From Thalassovita aquimarina (GTDB taxonomy: Bacteria; Pseudomonadota; Alphaproteobacteria; Rhodobacterales; Rhodobacteraceae), in the NCBI RefSeq assembly GCF_018219815.1, contig NZ_JADMKU010000009.1, positions 1 to 64,000 on the forward strand: 64,000 bases of DNA. Direction: 5' to 3'. Numbering within the stretch: the stretch's first letter is position 1; every line of letters begins with the position of its first letter. The notes beneath the pieces are model-generated. The model saw only the letters and a program-made list of their open reading frames with translations. It was not told the origin of the DNA and made no database searches. The position numbers were made by a program, and so were the translations under genes. This document shows positions 7,795 through 16,063 of this stretch, piece by piece.

Positions 7795-8144
7795 CGGTCG
7801 GGCTCCTTCCTTCTGGCTCGGTGATAATGTGGAGCGCAGACTGGAAAAAACAAATCCCAACCCTCGAACGGCAGATGTGCGTTTGTGCGCAGAGTTGTCA
7901 AATTGAGCGCGCTGATGCGCGCGCATGTTTGTCTTGGCTTTGGCCTGCGGCCTGCGCCTCGGGATTGCCTCCGGCGGGGATATTTACAAACAGGAGAAGA
8001 CCTGGTTCTTCGCATTTTCTCCTTTTGAGAAATATCCCGGGGGAGGCGCCGCTTGCGGCGGCGGGGGCAGCGCCCCCAACCCGCTTCGCCCAAAGGCGAA
8101 GCAAAACCTGTGCGCTCTGCAAGGGCGCACCTTTTGGCCCTCGT
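7795..8144. repeat. Intergenic region with modular hairpin element, copy 1
   Basis: 350 bp without a gene between panB and the pirin. Reading the minus strand downstream of panB it holds: an imperfect hairpin pairing GTGCGC with GCGCAC (8111-8131); GCTTCGCC-TTTG-GGCGAAGC (8083-8103); GGGGGC-GCT-GCCCCC; a stem with loop CAAG (8046-8063); then TCCCCCGGGATATTT (8029-8044) and AAAGGAGAA. An inverted copy of the tail, GGGGATATTTACAAACAGGAGAA, starts at 7976 on the plus strand, making a long inverted repeat. The same order of modules is found downstream of the gene ending at 12719. The pirin promoter must lie at the left end. Confidence 0.7.
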
Positions 8145-8954
8145 TTACTTGTAAACCTGCTCGGGTCCGGGGAAGGTGCGGTTCTTCACCTCTTCGGCAT
8201 AATCCGACACCGCCTGTTCGATCGCCGGACCGAGGTTGCCGTAGACCTTGACGAATTTCGGTGTCCATTCGTTCAGCCCCAGCATGTCCTCCAGCACAAG
8301 GATCTGGCCGTCGCATTCGGCGCTGGCACCGATGCCGATGGTGGGAATGTCGATCTGCTTGGTGATTTTCGCTGCCAAGGGTTCGACCATGCCTTCCAGC
8401 ACGATGGCGAAGGCGCCGGCCTCGGCCACCGCCTTGGCGTCGGCTTCGTGCAGCGGCCAGCTGTCTTCGTCGCGGCCCTGGGTCTTGAACCCGCCCATCA
8501 CGTGGCTCGATTGCGGGGTCAGGCCGATATGGGCCATCACCGGGACGCCGCGTTCGGTCAGGAACCGGATCGTTTCCGCCATCCGTGCGCCGCCTTCGAG
8601 CTTCACCGCGCCGCAACCGGTTTCCTTCATGATCCGGGCGGCGTTGCGGAAGGCGACGGCGGGGCTTTCCTCGTAGGTGCCGAACGGCATGTCGACCACG
8701 ATCAGCGCCTTCTGGGTGCCGCGCACCACTGCCTTGCCGTGCATGATCATCAGCTCGAGCGGCACGCCCACGGTGCTTTCCATCCCGTGCATCACCATGC
8801 CGAGGCTGTCGCCCACCAGGATGAAATCGGCGTATTTGTCGACGATCGCCGCCGTGTGCGCGTGGTAGGAGGTCAGCGACACGATCGGGTCGCCCCCCTT
8901 GCGCGCGGCAATCTGCGGGACGGTGTTGCGGCGGATCTTGCTTTGGACGCTCAT
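8145..8954 (-). CDS. panB: 3-methyl-2-oxobutanoate hydroxymethyltransferase
   Basis: Ketopantoate hydroxymethyltransferase, the first committed step of pantothenate (vitamin B5 and coenzyme A) synthesis, using 5,10-methylene-tetrahydrofolate. Family signatures: [29 protein letters not shown] (metal-binding Asp), [24 protein letters not shown], and IPTIGIGA with CDGQILV near the C terminus. 269 aa is normal. Its ATG overlaps the panC stop in ATGA (8951-8954), so the two are translationally coupled in the order panC-panB. A modular hairpin region follows its stop codon. Confidence 0.97.
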   Translation of the reverse strand: MSVQSKIRRNTVPQIAARKGGDPIVSLTSYHAHTAAIVDKYADFILVGDSLGMVMHGMESTVGVPLELMIMHGKAVVRGTQKALIVVDMPFGTYEESPAVAFRNAARIMKETGCGAVKLEGGARMAETIRFLTERGVPVMAHIGLTPQSSHVMGGFKTQGRDEDSWPLHEADAKAVAEAGAFAIVLEGMVEPLAAKITKQIDIPTIGIGASAECDGQILVLEDMLGLNEWTPKFVKVYGNLGPAIEQAVSDYAEEVKNRTFPGPEQVYK

Positions 8955-9799
8955 GGCTGAATAACCCTTTGATCGATGAGAAGAATGTCTGAAAACTGGA
9001 CCGAGATCATGATCGCCATCGGCTCATTGAGAGGCCCGTGCAGGTAATCAAGCGTGTCGGCGGCGACGGTATCGAGGCCGCGCAATGTGGCCCGCGGTTC
9101 AGCCGCGATGGTATCGGAGATCACGTCGCGGATATCGTCCACCGTGACGTTTGGTTGCTTTGCCTGTTCTTCAGCCGCATCGAGCGCCCGGCTAAGCACC
9201 ACCGCGGCCACCCGGTCGGCCGGAGTGAGCCGCCGGTTGCGCGACGACATGGCCAGCCCGTCGGATTCGCGCATCGTCGGGCCGCCGATGATGCGGATCG
9301 GCATGTGCAGGTCGCGCACCATCTTCTTGATGATCAGGAATTGCTGGTAATCCTTTTCGCCGAACACCGCCACGTCGGGCTGCACGATATTGAAAAGACG
9401 GTTCACCACCGAGGTCACGCCGCGGAAATGCCCGGGCCGCACCTTGCCGTGCAGCATATTGGCCAGCCGGGTGGTTTCCACGATGGTCTCATCGCCGGGC
9501 GGGTACATCGTATCGACATCGGGCAGGAAAACCACCTCGACGCCGGCCTGTTCCAGTAGCGCCAGATCGCGATCTTCGTCGCGGGGATACTGCTCCAGGT
9601 CGGTCGCGTCACCGAACTGGGTCGGGTTGACGAAGATCGACACCACCGTGGCCTCGGCATTGTCCCGTGCCAGGGCGATCAGCGACATATGACCGTCATG
9701 CAGCGCGCCCATTGTGGGCACGAAGCCGATGCGCTTGCCCTCTCCGCGAAGCGCGGCGATGGCGGCGCGGCATTGCTCGATGCTGCGGCAGATTTCCAT
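8951..9799 (-). CDS. panC: Pantothenate synthetase
   Basis: Pantoate-beta-alanine ligase, the last step of pantothenate synthesis. Adenylation motifs are present: [16 protein letters not shown] (His-x-Gly-His), [10 protein letters not shown], the pantoate pocket around [11 protein letters not shown], and MSSRNRRL. 282 aa. The start at 9799 is chosen because GAGGGAGGAAG lies just upstream and [11 protein letters not shown] opens the conserved region; the 21-codon extension would run through a palindrome at 9822-9837. It is the first gene of panCB and is divergent from the dimethylglycine dehydrogenase-like gene. Confidence 0.96.
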   Translation of the reverse strand: MEICRSIEQCRAAIAALRGEGKRIGFVPTMGALHDGHMSLIALARDNAEATVVSIFVNPTQFGDATDLEQYPRDEDRDLALLEQAGVEVVFLPDVDTMYPPGDETIVETTRLANMLHGKVRPGHFRGVTSVVNRLFNIVQPDVAVFGEKDYQQFLIIKKMVRDLHMPIRIIGGPTMRESDGLAMSSRNRRLTPADRVAAVVLSRALDAAEEQAKQPNVTVDDIRDVISDTIAAEPRATLRGLDTVAADTLDYLHGPLNEPMAIMISVQFSDILLIDQRVIQP

Positions 9800-9821
9800 G
9801 CGTGTGACTTCCTCCCTCGAT

Positions 9822-9837
9822 ACCGTAGTTCTACGGT
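9822..9837. promoter_or_regulatory. Palindrome in the panC leader
   Basis: ACCGTAG-TT-CTACGGT, seven perfect pairs around a 2-base spacer, 23 bp upstream of the panC start codon and between panC and the divergent gene at 9989. The symmetry and position suit a dimeric repressor operator, but no regulator is known from the sequence. Confidence 0.4.
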
Positions 9838-9988
9838 GTGTGTTGCGGGGCGGCAAGACCATACGCTGCGTTTCGTATTTCTACTTATGTGTCGGTTTCG
9901 CGCGCTCATATGTCGGCTGGTTCCCGCGCGATTGGCCGCAATCGTTAAGACTCACAGCCAAACGAAGTTCAACGGAGTCGCCTACGCA

Positions 9989-12484
9989 ATGAAAACCCAT
10001 GTCAAAGCTCTGGTCGTCGGCGGTGGGGCCGTCGGCGCCTCGATCGCCTATCACCTGGCCCGCGCCGGATGGTCCGACGTGATGCTGCTGGAACGTGACG
10101 AACTGACCTCCGGGTCGACCTGGCACGCGGCCGGTTTGCTGCCGCTCTTCAACATGAGCTATGCGACCACCCATATCCACAAATACTCGGTCGATTTCTA
10201 CAAGACGCTGGAGGAGGAAACCGGGCTGAACGCGGGGTTTTCGGTGGTTGGCAACCTGCGCATGGCGCAGACGCAGGACCGGATGGACGAATACATGCTC
10301 TACGCGTCCACCGCTGAAACCTGCGACGTGCCCTACGAATGGATGACGCCGGCGCAGATCAAGGACCGCTGGCCGCTGGTGCGGACCGAGGACCTGAAGG
10401 GCGCGATCTATCACCCGACCGACGGCTATATCAACCCGGCCGACGTGACCATGGCGATGGCCAAGGGGGCGCGCCAGCGCGGCGTGATCGTCGAGCGCAA
10501 ATGGCAGGTCGACGGCTATGAATGGACCGGGTCCGAATGGAAGGTCGCCTGCACCAAGATGGTGGAAAAGGGCGGCAACCTGGTGCCGAGCGAGGAACAG
10601 GTCGTGATCACCGCCGAACACGTGGTGACCGCCACCGGCAACCACGCGCAGCGCACCGCGCGGATGCTGGGCATCAAGATCCCGGCGATCCCGGTGGAAC
10701 ACCAGTTCATCGTCACCGAACCCGATCCGGCGCTGGTCGAATACCGCAAGAATGGCGGCGCCGAACACCCGGTTCTGCGCGATGCCGACGCCAAGTGGTA
10801 CGTGCGCGAGGAACGCGGCGGCTGGATTCTCGGCCCCTACGAGCGCAACGCCCCGGCGCGGTTTGCCTATGGCGTGCCCGACAGTTTCCGCGCCGACCTG
10901 TTCCCGCTCGACCTGGAGCGGATCGAAGAAGAATACATGTCGATGATCCACCGGATTCCGTCGAGCGAGGAGGTCGGGCTGAAAGACGACTTCAACGGAC
11001 CGATCTGCTACACCCCCGATGGCAACCCGCTGGTCGGCCCCGCGCCGGGGCTGCGCAACATGTGGCTGGCCGAGGGCTTCAGCTTCGGCATCACCGCCGC
11101 CGGCGGCACCGGGTATTACCTGGCGCAGATGATGGTGGAGGGCGAGGCCGAGATCGACATGGCAAGCCTCGATCCCAAGCGCTACGGCTCTTGGATGACC
11201 ACGGAATACGCCGCCCGCAAGAACGAGGAGGCCTATGAGCACGTCTTCATCCTGCACCACCCGGACGAGGAACGCGAAGCCTGCCGGCCGTTGCGCACCT
11301 CGCCCGCCTATGACCGGCAGGCCGCGCGCGGTGCTCAATTCGGCGCGGTCAATGGCTGGGAACGCCCCAATTACTATGCCCCGGAAGGATTCGACGATCA
11401 CGCATCGCGCAGTTTCCGCCGCGGCGGCTGGTGGCAACACGCGGTGGAGGAAGCGCGCGCGATCCGCGACGGCGTTGGCCTGATCGACGCTACCGCCTTC
11501 ACCAAGCACGTGGTCAAGGGACCCGGCGCGACGCAGTTCCTCAACTGGTTCACCTGCAACAAACTGCCCAAGGTGGGCCGGATCAACCTGACCTATGCGC
11601 TGACCGATGCCGGCACGACGCGCACCGAATACACGATCGTGCGGTTGGGCGAGGATGAATACTACCTCGTATCCGCCGGGGCCTGGACCGCCTATGACGC
11701 CGATTACCTGCGCAAGGCGGCTGCCGACAAGGCGGGCGAATTCGGCTATATCGAAATCCAGGACGTCACCACCCAATGGGGCGTTTTCGCCATCGCGGGA
11801 CCGAAATCGCGCGACGTGCTGAAAGAGGTGATCAAGGACGCCAACCCGGACACGGCGTTGTCGAACAAGCGGTTCCCCTGGCTGTCGGCGCGGCAGATCG
11901 AACTGGGCATGTGCCCGGTGAACGCGATCCGCGTCGCCTATACCGGCGAACTGGGCTGGGAACTGCATCACCCGATCGAGATGCAGAATTACCTGTTCGA
12001 CCTGCTGGAACAGGCGGGCGAAAAGCACGGGATGAAGCTCGTGGGCGCGCGGGCGCAGAACTGGCTCCGGCAGGAAAAGAGCTACCGTGCCTTCGGTACC
12101 GAACTGGGGCGCGACGCGACTCCGCTCGAAGCCGACCTGCCGCGCTTCGTCGACCTCTCGAAGGACTTCCACGGCAAGGCGGCGATGGAGGCCACCGGCA
12201 TCCGGGCAAAATGCTGCACCCTGCTGATCGACGGTCCCGAGGACGCCGACCCCTGGGGCCGCGAGGCGCTTTACCTGGAAGACGGCACAAGGATCGGGCG
12301 TCTGACCTCGGGCGGCTATTCGGTGGCGTTCGAAAAATCCATCGGCATGGGATATGTCCGTCCCGACCTGGCGGTCGAGGGGCAGAAGCTCAAGGTCCGG
12401 ATGTTCGACCGGCTCTGGGATGCCACGGTGACCTGCGACAGCCCGTACGACCCGAAGAACGAAACGATCCGGAAGGATGGATGA
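9989..12484 (+). CDS. Dimethylglycine/sarcosine dehydrogenase family FAD protein
   Basis: An 831-aa FAD-dependent amine dehydrogenase fused to a tetrahydrofolate-binding GcvT-like domain. Residues 1-430 hold the DAO-type FAD fold: Rossmann VVGGGAVGASIAYHLA, TSGSTWHAAGLLP (where the mammalian homologues carry a covalent-FAD His), GWILGPYERNAPA and GNPLVGPAPGLRN. The C-terminal half reads as aminomethyltransferase: GLIDATAFTKHVVKGPGA, FAIAGPKSRDVL, YTGELGWELHHP, and KSYRAFGTELGRD. This architecture oxidatively demethylates dimethylglycine or sarcosine and passes formaldehyde to tetrahydrofolate. Start at 9989; longer frames upstream are unsupported. With soxBDAG at 46449-51723 it would complete the lower glycine-betaine route. 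The exact substrate is inferred. Confidence 0.88.
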   Translation: MKTHVKALVVGGGAVGASIAYHLARAGWSDVMLLERDELTSGSTWHAAGLLPLFNMSYATTHIHKYSVDFYKTLEEETGLNAGFSVVGNLRMAQTQDRMDEYMLYASTAETCDVPYEWMTPAQIKDRWPLVRTEDLKGAIYHPTDGYINPADVTMAMAKGARQRGVIVERKWQVDGYEWTGSEWKVACTKMVEKGGNLVPSEEQVVITAEHVVTATGNHAQRTARMLGIKIPAIPVEHQFIVTEPDPALVEYRKNGGAEHPVLRDADAKWYVREERGGWILGPYERNAPARFAYGVPDSFRADLFPLDLERIEEEYMSMIHRIPSSEEVGLKDDFNGPICYTPDGNPLVGPAPGLRNMWLAEGFSFGITAAGGTGYYLAQMMVEGEAEIDMASLDPKRYGSWMTTEYAARKNEEAYEHVFILHHPDEEREACRPLRTSPAYDRQAARGAQFGAVNGWERPNYYAPEGFDDHASRSFRRGGWWQHAVEEARAIRDGVGLIDATAFTKHVVKGPGATQFLNWFTCNKLPKVGRINLTYALTDAGTTRTEYTIVRLGEDEYYLVSAGAWTAYDADYLRKAAADKAGEFGYIEIQDVTTQWGVFAIAGPKSRDVLKEVIKDANPDTALSNKRFPWLSARQIELGMCPVNAIRVAYTGELGWELHHPIEMQNYLFDLLEQAGEKHGMKLVGARAQNWLRQEKSYRAFGTELGRDATPLEADLPRFVDLSKDFHGKAAMEATGIRAKCCTLLIDGPEDADPWGREALYLEDGTRIGRLTSGGYSVAFEKSIGMGYVRPDLAVEGQKLKVRMFDRLWDATVTCDSPYDPKNETIRKDG

Positions 12485-12718
12485 CCGACAGGCGCTCTGA
12501 CTCGCCGGTTGAACATCGCCCCCCGCCTGCGGCTCCGTCCTCCCGATGCCGCAGGCGGGTGCAGGAACAGACGAAGACACGCCTAAGCTTCTTCTTTTCG
12601 CAAATATCCCGGGGGAGTCGCGGCTTGCCGCGACGGGGGCAGCGCCCCCAAACCCGAAGACGGGCGCCAGCGGCGCCCGTCGGAGACAGCAATCGCGCGT
12701 GCAACGCGCACCATTTGA
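12485..12718. repeat. Intergenic modular hairpin element, copy 2
   Basis: 234 bp between convergent genes. Reading the minus strand downstream of the gene ending at 12719: GCGCGT-TGC-ACGCGC (12696-12710); GACGGGCGCC-GCT-GGCGCCCGTC (12659-12681); GGGGGC-GCT-GCCCCC; GTCGCGG-CAAG-CCGCGAC (12616-12633); TCCCCCGGGATATTT (12603-12617); then AAAAGAAGAAG. Module order and the CAAG loop match copy 1 near 8030-8131, while the stems differ by compensating bases. There is no long T run, so simple termination is not the obvious role. Confidence 0.7.
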
Positions 12719-13057
12719 TTATGCCGCGGTCAGTTCGTCATAGCATTCCAGCGCCTTGCCGGCATACATGGTGGCGGGACCGCCGCCCATCTGGATCGTC
12801 ATCGCCAGAACGTCGGCGATTTCCTCGCGCGTCGCACCGGCCTTGACCAGCATTTCCACATGCAGCGCGATGCAGGCTTCGCAGCGGATCGCCACGGCGA
12901 TGCCAAGCGCGATATATTCCTTGGTCTTGAGGTCCAGAACGCCTTCTTCCTTCACCGCCTTGGACATCGCGCCGAACCCCTTGGTCACGTTGGGGATGGT
13001 CTTGTACAGCGTGCGCAGGCGGTTGCGGGTGTCGGTGAGGGTTTCGGTCCAGGCCAT
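12719..13057 (-). CDS. Carboxymuconolactone decarboxylase/AhpD-like protein
   Basis: A 112-aa protein of the carboxymuconolactone decarboxylase family. The hallmark of the AhpD-like branch is present: a CxxC pair followed by His (RCEACIALHVEMLVKAG), then GATREEIADVLAMTIQMGGG. Members are small helical proteins that act in peroxide reduction or as gamma-carboxymuconolactone decarboxylases; the CxxC points to thiol redox chemistry. The start at 13057 opens at MAWTETLTDT; the extension from 13099 is not conserved in character. It stands alone, convergent with the gene before it. Confidence 0.88.
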   Translation of the reverse strand: MAWTETLTDTRNRLRTLYKTIPNVTKGFGAMSKAVKEEGVLDLKTKEYIALGIAVAIRCEACIALHVEMLVKAGATREEIADVLAMTIQMGGGPATMYAGKALECYDELTAA

Positions 13058-13148
13058 ATCTTCAGCTCCTTGAATGTAAGATCGACCCAGCCAAATCATG
13101 CCGCAATGCGGCGCGCCTTGATCAAGATCATGTTGACGCCGGGGCGCG

Positions 13149-13805
13149 TCAGGGGCGGCGGGCGACGAAGGCGAGGTTGTTGGCGGGCATTTCCACCACC
13201 TGCACCATTTCCAGCCAGTTTTCCTGCAGCCAGTCGATCACGTCCCAGTCGTCCTTGTAGCCGATATCGGGGTCCTGTGCGCGCAGGCTGGCGTCGAATT
13301 TGGCGTCGCCGTCGGAAGTGGTTTCACCATCGCGCAGGAAAGGACCGTAGACGATGAAGAGGCCGCCGGGGGCGAGCGCCTGCGCGGCTTCGGCGATAAG
13401 GGTTTTCGCGCTTTTCTCGGGGATCAGGTGCAGCAGGTTGACCAGCAGGATCAGGTCCTGCCCGCCATGGGTTCGCGACCAGCCGGGGGTGGCGGCGTCC
13501 AGGTCTATCGCCGGCGCGATATTGTCCAGCCCCGCGGCCTTGGCATGCAGGTCGATCGAACGGCGCCGTCCGGGATCGGGATCGCCGGGTTGCCAGTGCA
13601 ACCCGGGCAGGCGGTGGGCGAGAGCGCAGACATGTTCGCCGGTGCCCGAAGCGATTTCCAGCGCCTTGCCGCCGGTGGGGGCGTACGCTGCGACCAGATC
13701 GCAGATATGGCCCTTGTTGCGTGCTGCCGAGGGCGCGTAAAGCCGCCCGTCCTCGGATTGCTCGGCCAGCGAATGTGTGTCGGGAAGGGTGAGTTTTCCT
13801 GTCAT
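13149..13805 (-). CDS. DUF938 SAM-dependent methyltransferase
   Basis: A 218-aa class I methyltransferase of the DUF938 family. The SAM-binding motif I is ALEIASGTGEHV, preceded by YAPSAARNKGHICDLV, a DUF938 signature, and followed by LLVNLLHLIPE and the GGLFIVYGPFLRDG motif. The C terminus NNLAFVARR is typical. The start at 13805 (MTGKLTLPDTHS) is chosen over a proline/arginine-rich extension to 13880. The substrate is unknown for the family. It lies just downstream of the pilus genes on the same strand, 78 bp from the last pseudopilin, but is probably a separate unit. Confidence 0.88.
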   Translation of the reverse strand: MTGKLTLPDTHSLAEQSEDGRLYAPSAARNKGHICDLVAAYAPTGGKALEIASGTGEHVCALAHRLPGLHWQPGDPDPGRRRSIDLHAKAAGLDNIAPAIDLDAATPGWSRTHGGQDLILLVNLLHLIPEKSAKTLIAEAAQALAPGGLFIVYGPFLRDGETTSDGDAKFDASLRAQDPDIGYKDDWDVIDWLQENWLEMVQVVEMPANNLAFVARRP

Positions 13806-13883
13806 GGCGGCTCCTGCATCCGGGCGGGCGTGATGATCCCCACTGCGTGCCGTTTGCCACCCCTTCGGCGCCGGGCGCAACGG

Positions 13884-14282
13884 TCAGTTGGGAATCGGGA
13901 TCAGTCTTTGGATTTTCAGGTCGACAAGATCGACTTTCAAGAGCGGCGTGAGCATCGACATCGGGTAATAAAGCGACAGGTTGTGGAAAGCGGCGCCGGA
14001 AATGGTCACTTCCTGCGTCTCGACCACCAGCAGAGTGGCATCGAACCCGTCCAGGGATGGCGGCATGTCGATGCTGTCGATGGTGGCATTTGGATCCATC
14101 AGCAATTGCCGGGTGATCTTGTCGGCGGCGAATTCCAGTTTGTTATGCAGGTAGAAACCGCGCGCGACATCCAGCAATGCCACCAGCATGAGCATGTAGA
14201 CGCTGCCCACGATGGCGAAATCCAGCGCCGCGACACCGTCTTCGCCGCGCAGGAACCCACGTATGAAACGGACCGGTTTCAT
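13884..14282 (-). CDS. TadE-like pseudopilin of the Tad pilus
   Basis: A 132-aa minor pilin-like protein. After a short basic leader comes RGEDGVAALDFAIVGSVYML, the TadE/TadF N-terminal pattern: a Gly before the cleavage point, a conserved Asp in place of Glu at mature position 5, and one membrane helix. The rest would be periplasmic. It would prime or tune Flp pilus assembly. Its start overlaps the previous gene's stop in ATGA (14279-14282). It ends the flp-cpaA-cpaB-cpaE-tadE series. TadF is the likeliest assignment, but TadE and TadF are not reliably separated by eye. Confidence 0.8.
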   Translation of the reverse strand: MKPVRFIRGFLRGEDGVAALDFAIVGSVYMLMLVALLDVARGFYLHNKLEFAADKITRQLLMDPNATIDSIDMPPSLDGFDATLLVVETQEVTISGAAFHNLSLYYPMSMLTPLLKVDLVDLKIQRLIPIPN

Positions 14283-14758
14283 CGTTGACGCAGGAAAACT
14301 GTCGGGGTGAATGTGATGTCGGGCAGAACCCAGCCTGCGTGGGAATAGTTACCGGTAAGTTCCATGAAAACGCTGGTGGACGGGCTGCTGCCGGTGCAGA
14401 TCGTGTCGCAGCTGACATGGCTGTCATAGATGGTGCCGCAGGTACAGAGCCGGGTCACTTCGAATGCCGCTTGGTCTGCGCCCAGTTCGGCATCCGCGGT
14501 GGTTTGCATCATCTGCAGGGTTGCATCGACCGACCCGGTGGCCATCGCGACCTGCAATCCGTTGCGCAGCGCCGCGTCCATCGCCATCCGGTCGGACACG
14601 GAATTGCCAAGGTCGAAGGTGGCCAGCGTGATCATCAGCATGATCGGTGCCAGCAGCGCGAATTCCACCACCGAGTTGCCTTCGGTGTCTCGGGCAAAGC
14701 GGTGCAGGAAGGACAGGCAGCACGCGCGCAAGTCTCGATATGATGCGGCACCACACAT
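14279..14758 (-). CDS. tadE: TadE family pseudopilin
   Basis: A 159-aa pseudopilin. The conserved leader is RDTEGNSVVEFALLAPIMLM: Gly, then Glu at mature position 5 and a hydrophobic helix, the TadE pattern recognised by the CpaA peptidase. The soluble part has four cysteines in CTCGTIYDSHVSCDTIC, which could form disulfides in the periplasm. It starts 3 bp after the cpaE stop and overlaps the next pseudopilin by 4 bp, so all three are coupled. Presumed role: minor component needed for Flp pilus biogenesis. Confidence 0.85.
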   Translation of the reverse strand: MCGAASYRDLRACCLSFLHRFARDTEGNSVVEFALLAPIMLMITLATFDLGNSVSDRMAMDAALRNGLQVAMATGSVDATLQMMQTTADAELGADQAAFEVTRLCTCGTIYDSHVSCDTICTGSSPSTSVFMELTGNYSHAGWVLPDITFTPTVFLRQR

Positions 14759-14761
14759 GGC

Positions 14762-16042
14762 TCAGCCCGCTTTCAATCCCTTCAGCCATTTTCCAGGCTT
14801 GAAGTTCGCTTTGCCCTGCTTGGACGGCGGGTTGCCGGTCAGCGTATAGGCCAGTTTCTCGAAGGTGTTGCGTTGCGTGCGGTTGCGGCGGTGCTGGGCA
14901 ACCAGGGTGCCGTTGTTGTCGGCCGCACCGAATTTCGCCGCGTCGAAATTGAGCAGTACCGGTTCGTCGATGTGCAGAGCCTTGACGAAATCGGCGGGCT
15001 TGATTTCGGGGCGCTTGGGCTGATTGATCTGGTTCAGCACCAGGTGCGGTTTGGTGTCGCCGACCCGCGTCGCGGACAGCATGTCCATCACGCTGCGCGC
15101 ATTGCGCAGGCACGCAAGGTCGGGGGTGGCGGTGACGATGACTTCGTCGGCAAGGTGCATCGCCTTGCGGGTCAGCGGGCACAGCGTCGGCGGCAGGTCC
15201 AGCACCACGAAGGGCGACAGCATCCGCAGCAGGTCGATGGCATGGCCCAGGGATTCGGGTTCGAGGTTCTGCTTGTGCTTGGGGCAATTGACCCCCGCCA
15301 GCAGTTTCAGATTGTCGTCATACGGGATCAGCAGGCGTTCCAGTTTCTGGTCGTCCAGCTTTTCGGTATTGGCGATGGTGCTGATGATATCCTGTTCCGG
15401 CGTCCGGTTCAGGCACAGCCCGGCGGTGCCGTATTCGAAATCGAGATCGGCCAGGATGGCATTGCTGCGGGTCTGGTTGCCCATCATCCAGGCGACGTTA
15501 TGCGCCACGCTGGAGGACCCGGCACCGCCGCGGGCGCCGATGAAGGCGAAAACTCGCCCCAGGTTGACCTTGTCGGGGTCACGGAACAGTTCGAACAGGG
15601 CGGTGATCAGCAGCGGCGCGGTCACCGGCGTCTGCAGGTAATCCGCGACGCCCTGACGGGTCAGCGCCCGGTACAGCGTGATGTCGTTCGACGGGCCGAT
15701 CAGGACCAGTTCGGTTTCGACCCGGCACAGTTCGGCCAGCGCGCCGAGGCTGCCGAACAGGGTGGAGGCGTCTTCGCCGACTTCGACGATCAGCAGGTCG
15801 GGGCTGTCGGTGTCTTCATAGGTATCGAGCGCGGCGTCGATCCCGCCGTTGAACACCTGACAGCGCACCCGCGACATGTGTCGCGAGGCCTGCATCTGTT
15901 CAACGGCGGCCCGAGTAGGACGGGTTGCGACGAAGACGTCACAAGACATCGAAGGCAGTCGTCCCATTGCCGGCCGCATACCCTGCGCGCCAACCCCGCT
16001 TTCAGCATCAAGGTCTGCTGTGAATTTCGAGAAGAATTTCAT
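14762..16042 (-). CDS. cpaE: Flp pilus localisation ATPase CpaE/TadZ
   Basis: CpaE (TadZ), 426 aa, the MinD/ParA-like protein that places the Tad machine at the cell pole in other bacteria. Residues 1-150 form a receiver-like domain without clear phosphorylation residues (VFVATRPTRAAVEQMQ, LIVEVGEDASTLFG). The ATPase half starts FIGARGGAGSSSVAHN near residue 168, a deviant Walker A in which the usual terminal Lys-Thr is replaced by Ser-Ser, a known trait of many TadZ proteins. LADLDFEYGTAGLCLN and VLDLPPTLCPL follow. It lies between cpaB (21 bp upstream) and tadE (3 bp downstream). Confidence 0.93.
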   Translation of the reverse strand: MKFFSKFTADLDAESGVGAQGMRPAMGRLPSMSCDVFVATRPTRAAVEQMQASRHMSRVRCQVFNGGIDAALDTYEDTDSPDLLIVEVGEDASTLFGSLGALAELCRVETELVLIGPSNDITLYRALTRQGVADYLQTPVTAPLLITALFELFRDPDKVNLGRVFAFIGARGGAGSSSVAHNVAWMMGNQTRSNAILADLDFEYGTAGLCLNRTPEQDIISTIANTEKLDDQKLERLLIPYDDNLKLLAGVNCPKHKQNLEPESLGHAIDLLRMLSPFVVLDLPPTLCPLTRKAMHLADEVIVTATPDLACLRNARSVMDMLSATRVGDTKPHLVLNQINQPKRPEIKPADFVKALHIDEPVLLNFDAAKFGAADNNGTLVAQHRRNRTQRNTFEKLAYTLTGNPPSKQGKANFKPGKWLKGLKAG

Positions 16043-16063
16043 GGTTCCAACTCCGCCCGTTTG

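Noticed and set aside
9881-12580. An 899-codon open frame on the minus strand
   Set aside because: It is the antisense of the dimethylglycine dehydrogenase-like gene; composition is His/Arg/Gly/Val-rich with no motifs, and the plus-strand frame has clear FAD and GcvT signatures. High GC makes such frames common.
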